The notes beneath the pieces are model-generated. The model was not told where the DNA came from. It made no database searches and worked only from the letters and a program-made list of their open reading frames with translations. A program made the translations under genes and the position numbers. This document shows positions 39,364-41,056 of a DNA stretch of 41,056 bases, one piece after another (the first letter of the stretch is position 1; each line of letters starts with the position of its first letter). Origin of the DNA: a virus; the IMG/VR virus record IMGVR_UViG_3300007351_000029, positions 1-41,056 of that record; one strand, given 5' to 3'.

Positions 39364-39421
39364 TGTATCATCAATTATGAAATACACTAGTAATTATAAT
39401 ACCCCGTGATACAAATGTCAA
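39364..39421 (-). promoter_or_regulatory. Copy D of the module plus consensus sigma70 promoter
   Basis: Minus strand: TTGACA (39421-39416), 17 bases, TATAAT (39398-39393): an exact consensus promoter. The spacer contains TTGTATCA (39414-39407), and the right box TTCATAATTGATGATACA (39381-39364) covers the start region, directly before the Shine-Dalgarno. The left-to-right spacing is 33. The strong promoter with an operator over it fits an early gene under negative control. Confidence 0.82.
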
Positions 39422-39424
39422 GTT

Positions 39425-39454
39425 GACATAACAACGCCCCGCCCTCGTTATGTC
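39425..39454. repeat. Inverted repeat in control region
   Basis: GACATAAC and GTTATGTC, eight-base arms with a 14-base spacer, between the divergent promoters. The arms carry the TTGACATAA-type word that recurs at 34986, 37167, 38023 and 38155, so this may be a second operator, or paired promoter cores. GC-rich bases fill the spacer. Confidence 0.5.
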
Positions 39455-39538
39455 CAGTGACCACTCCCCTCCTATCATTATACATTGTGAAGGATTATAC
39501 AAGCCATCCTCCCTGGGTACAATATTTAGGGGCAATAC

Positions 39539-39590
39539 TTGTATCATGCCCGATTATACATATATAGTATTGTTCATATTTGATGATACA
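39539..39590 (+). promoter_or_regulatory. Copy A of the TTGTATC...TGATGATACA module
   Basis: TTGTATCA at 39539-39546, TATACA 16 bases from its start, and TTCATATTTGATGATACA at 39573-39590. The left box is 34 bases from the right box. It is followed by the highly similar copy B 91-92 bases on, so a tandem repeat of about 70 bases precedes TerS. Confidence 0.72.
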
Positions 39591-39630
39591 GTACGGTAGT
39601 TTTCCTTACTCCACATTAAGGGTGTGAAAC

Positions 39631-39681
39631 TTGTATCACCCCAGAATATACATCTATTTATTGTTCATAATTGATGATACA
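39631..39681 (+). promoter_or_regulatory. Copy B of the TTGTATC...TGATGATACA module
   Basis: TTGTATCA at 39631-39638, TATACA 16 bases from its start, and TTCATAATTGATGATACA at 39664-39681 (spacing 33). It is adjacent to the promoter-like pair before TerS. The -35 region is poor in copies A and B, suggesting that they need an activator or a different polymerase factor. Confidence 0.72.
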
Positions 39682-39683
39682 CA

Positions 39684-39712
39684 TTGACAAGTTTTCCACC
39701 TTATTATAAGTT
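39684..39712 (+). promoter_or_regulatory. Promoter-like pair before TerS
   Basis: TTGACA at 39684-39689, then TATAAG at 39705-39710 (spacer 15) or TAAGTT at 39707-39712 (spacer 17). The TerS ATG at 39719 lies 7-9 bases downstream with no Shine-Dalgarno, so a transcript starting here would be leaderless or nearly so. Longer transcripts from copies A and B would still cover the gene. Confidence 0.45.
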
Positions 39713-39718
39713 CCCAAC

Positions 39719-40291
39719 ATGGAAAATACTTCACCTGTCCCTTGGAGTGAGCGTGAAGCGGAAGAGGCTTCGGACAAGGAGCGCGAAAATACCCTGCTAT
39801 CGCGCATCCCTCTCCTTGCAGGGGACGATAAGAAGATGGAGTACCTCAGCTGGCGTGCTACTGGGTTTCCCGTAAGGCAGGCCTGCGAGCTAACTGGCAT
39901 CCGCCAGCATACGGTTAATAAGTGGCGCAACAGTGACCCCGAGTTCCGCATATTTGAGAGTGACCGACTGCCCGAGCTTCAGGCCAGGGTAGGCAAGGAC
40001 CTTTTACGGCTCGAGTTCATGAGGAACTTTAGGCTCCTTCTTCGCAAGGACGCCGAGGTTATCTGGAAAGCCACGATGACTCCCGATGAACTCACCGACA
40101 GGGAGTGGGCTTACTTCAGACAAATCCGTAAGCATTATACTCCGGGCGAGTTCCTATCACTGGAAAAAGCCCTGAATCCTGAGAAGCACAAGGAGCGTCC
40201 TCCTATCATCAGGCTGTCCTTTGGTGCCAGCGCCTCGTTGGAGCAGCTCGAGGTCATGGACGCCGAGTTCTCGGAGCTCGACAGTGCCTAA
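39719..40291 (+). CDS. terS: Terminase small subunit
   Basis: 190 aa. It lies directly before terL and overlaps its start by 8 bases. A helix-turn-helix lies at about 46-75 (WRATGFPVRQACELTGIRQ, then HTVNKWRNSDPEFR), the DNA-recognition fold of small terminases. Helices for ring formation follow (LLRLEFMRNFRLLLRKDAE), then an acidic C-terminus that would contact TerL. It recognises the packaging site and activates TerL. There is no clear Shine-Dalgarno at the ATG. Confidence 0.85.
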   Translation: MENTSPVPWSEREAEEASDKERENTLLSRIPLLAGDDKKMEYLSWRATGFPVRQACELTGIRQHTVNKWRNSDPEFRIFESDRLPELQARVGKDLLRLEFMRNFRLLLRKDAEVIWKATMTPDELTDREWAYFRQIRKHYTPGEFLSLEKALNPEKHKERPPIIRLSFGASASLEQLEVMDAEFSELDSA

Positions 40292-41056
40292 TACCATCCA
40301 AATTGAGCTCCCACCACTCCATAGAGGCCGCGATGGTAAGGGTGGGCAGCAGGAGGTTTTCGACCACCCCGCGAGGTTTAAGGTCGTATGCTGTGGGCGT
40401 CGCTGGGGTAAGACCACCTTTGGTGTGGTTAAGGGTTTCAAGGATGCCGTCGAGGGTAAGCGCATCTGGTGGGTAGCCCCTACATATAAGGTAGCCTATG
40501 TGGGCTGGCGCATGACGAGAAGTCTTGCGGTACAGCTCAAGGATGCCGGACTTGAAGTTAACATCAGGGAAGCCGACCGCTGTATTATCTTCCCTGGCGG
40601 CGGTGAGTTTTGGATTAAGAGTGCTGACGACCCCGACAGCCTCCGCGGCGAGGGTCTTGATGGGGTTATCCTTGACGAAGTAGCTTACCAAAAGCAGGCC
40701 GTGTGGAGCGAGGCTATCCGTCCCGCGCTGGCTGACAAAAAGGGTTGGGCTATTTTTATAGGCACCCCTAATGGGAAGAACTGGTTTTATAACCTGTTTA
40801 AGCTTGCTGAACGCCGTCCTGACTGGATGGCATGGAGAAAGCCCACATTAGACAATCCCGCCATTGATCCTGCGGAAATAGAGGCGGCCAAAGCTGAGGC
40901 CTCATCCTTAGCACTGTTCCAGCAGGAATACGAGGCTGACTTCGGTGCTAGCCAGCTTCAGGTCTACCCCGACTACGACAGGGTTGTCCATCAGTGGCGT
41001 TGGGAGATACCCCAGTTTGAGGCTTTCGTGGGAGGGCTGGACTTTGGTGGGACTAC
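40284..41056 (+). CDS. terL: Terminase large subunit, N-terminal part (ATPase domain)
   Basis: This gene begins at GTG 40284, 8 bases inside terS, and continues at base 1. The joined protein is 443 aa. Walker A is G38-T45 (GRRWGKTT), Walker B is VILDE with D131-E132, and the segment with WWVAPTYKVAYVGWR is the adenine-binding/coupling region. It is the packaging ATPase and belongs with the nuclease half at 1-658. The start was placed by the overlap with terS and by frame continuity across the 99-base join. Confidence 0.93.
   Translation, partial: MPNTIQIELPPLHRGRDGKGGQQEVFDHPARFKVVCCGRRWGKTTFGVVKGFKDAVEGKRIWWVAPTYKVAYVGWRMTRSLAVQLKDAGLEVNIREADRCIIFPGGGEFWIKSADDPDSLRGEGLDGVILDEVAYQKQAVWSEAIRPALADKKGWAIFIGTPNGKNWFYNLFKLAERRPDWMAWRKPTLDNPAIDPAEIEAAKAEASSLALFQQEYEADFGASQLQVYPDYDRVVHQWRWEIPQFEAFVGGLDFGGT
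40958..41056. repeat. Terminal direct repeat, right copy (circular join)
   Basis: Identical to bases 1-99. Removing one copy gives the 40,957-bp circle and restores a continuous large terminase gene. See the left copy for interpretation. Confidence 0.95.

Overview
The window is one complete tailed-phage genome, assembled as a circle and cut inside the large terminase gene. Bases 1-99 are repeated exactly at 40958-41056, so the unique unit is 40,957 bp. The large terminase starts at 40284 and finishes at 658 after crossing the join. The gene set (small and large terminase, portal, very large virion proteins, scaffold, coat protein, short-tail proteins, no tape-measure protein and no tail-assembly frameshift) suggests a podovirus-like member of Caudoviricetes. 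No integrase or typical lysogeny repressor is visible, so a lytic life style is likely. The host cannot be fixed from sequence alone. Shine-Dalgarno sites are strong and some promoters are near-consensus sigma70. A GH25 endolysin and a CxCG domain of a kind I associate with actinobacterial phages hint at a Gram-positive or actinobacterial host, weakly.

Layout. The plus-strand late arm runs from 39.7 kb through the join to 20.9 kb: TerS, TerL, portal, a virion lysozyme-like protein, a 1650-aa virion protein with an ADP-ribosyltransferase signature, scaffold, coat protein, head and tail accessory proteins, a tail protein with a carbohydrate-binding-like insert, fibre-like proteins and an XhlA-like membrane protein. 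The minus-strand arm runs from 32.7 kb down to 20.9 kb. In transcription order it holds a nucleotidyltransferase-like protein, two small proteins, endolysins (GH25 and SLT), DNA-binding proteins, a RepA-type helicase, a possible SSB, a holin candidate, tRNA-Ile(UAU), tRNA-Leu(UAA), a predicted structured RNA, a Cas4-like nuclease between two membrane micropeptides, small zinc proteins, an orphan TSCPD domain, a Sak4-like ATPase, a MazG-like protein, an XPF-like nuclease, a DNA methyltransferase and a family A DNA polymerase. Most of these genes overlap by 1-17 bases (ATGA, TAATG, TTGA), so they should be translated together.

The minus-strand accessory region, 39.4 to 32.9 kb, holds a regulator cluster (treble-clef protein plus two winged-helix proteins, two of them heavily overlapping in different frames), a GC-rich coiled-coil protein, a string of tiny Cys-rich or membrane proteins, and a three-gene GC-rich cassette (32.9-34.7 kb) that looks acquired.

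Control. Four copies of one promoter/operator module, with fixed internal spacing, sit in front of all three transcription units: two before TerS, one before the regulator cluster and one before the nucleotidyltransferase/lysis/replication operon. This suggests that one factor, perhaps one of the winged-helix proteins, coordinates the genome. The best leads for something undescribed are this module, the four-way-junction RNA at 27.54-27.69 kb, the overprinted regulator genes and the virion ADP-ribosyltransferase.
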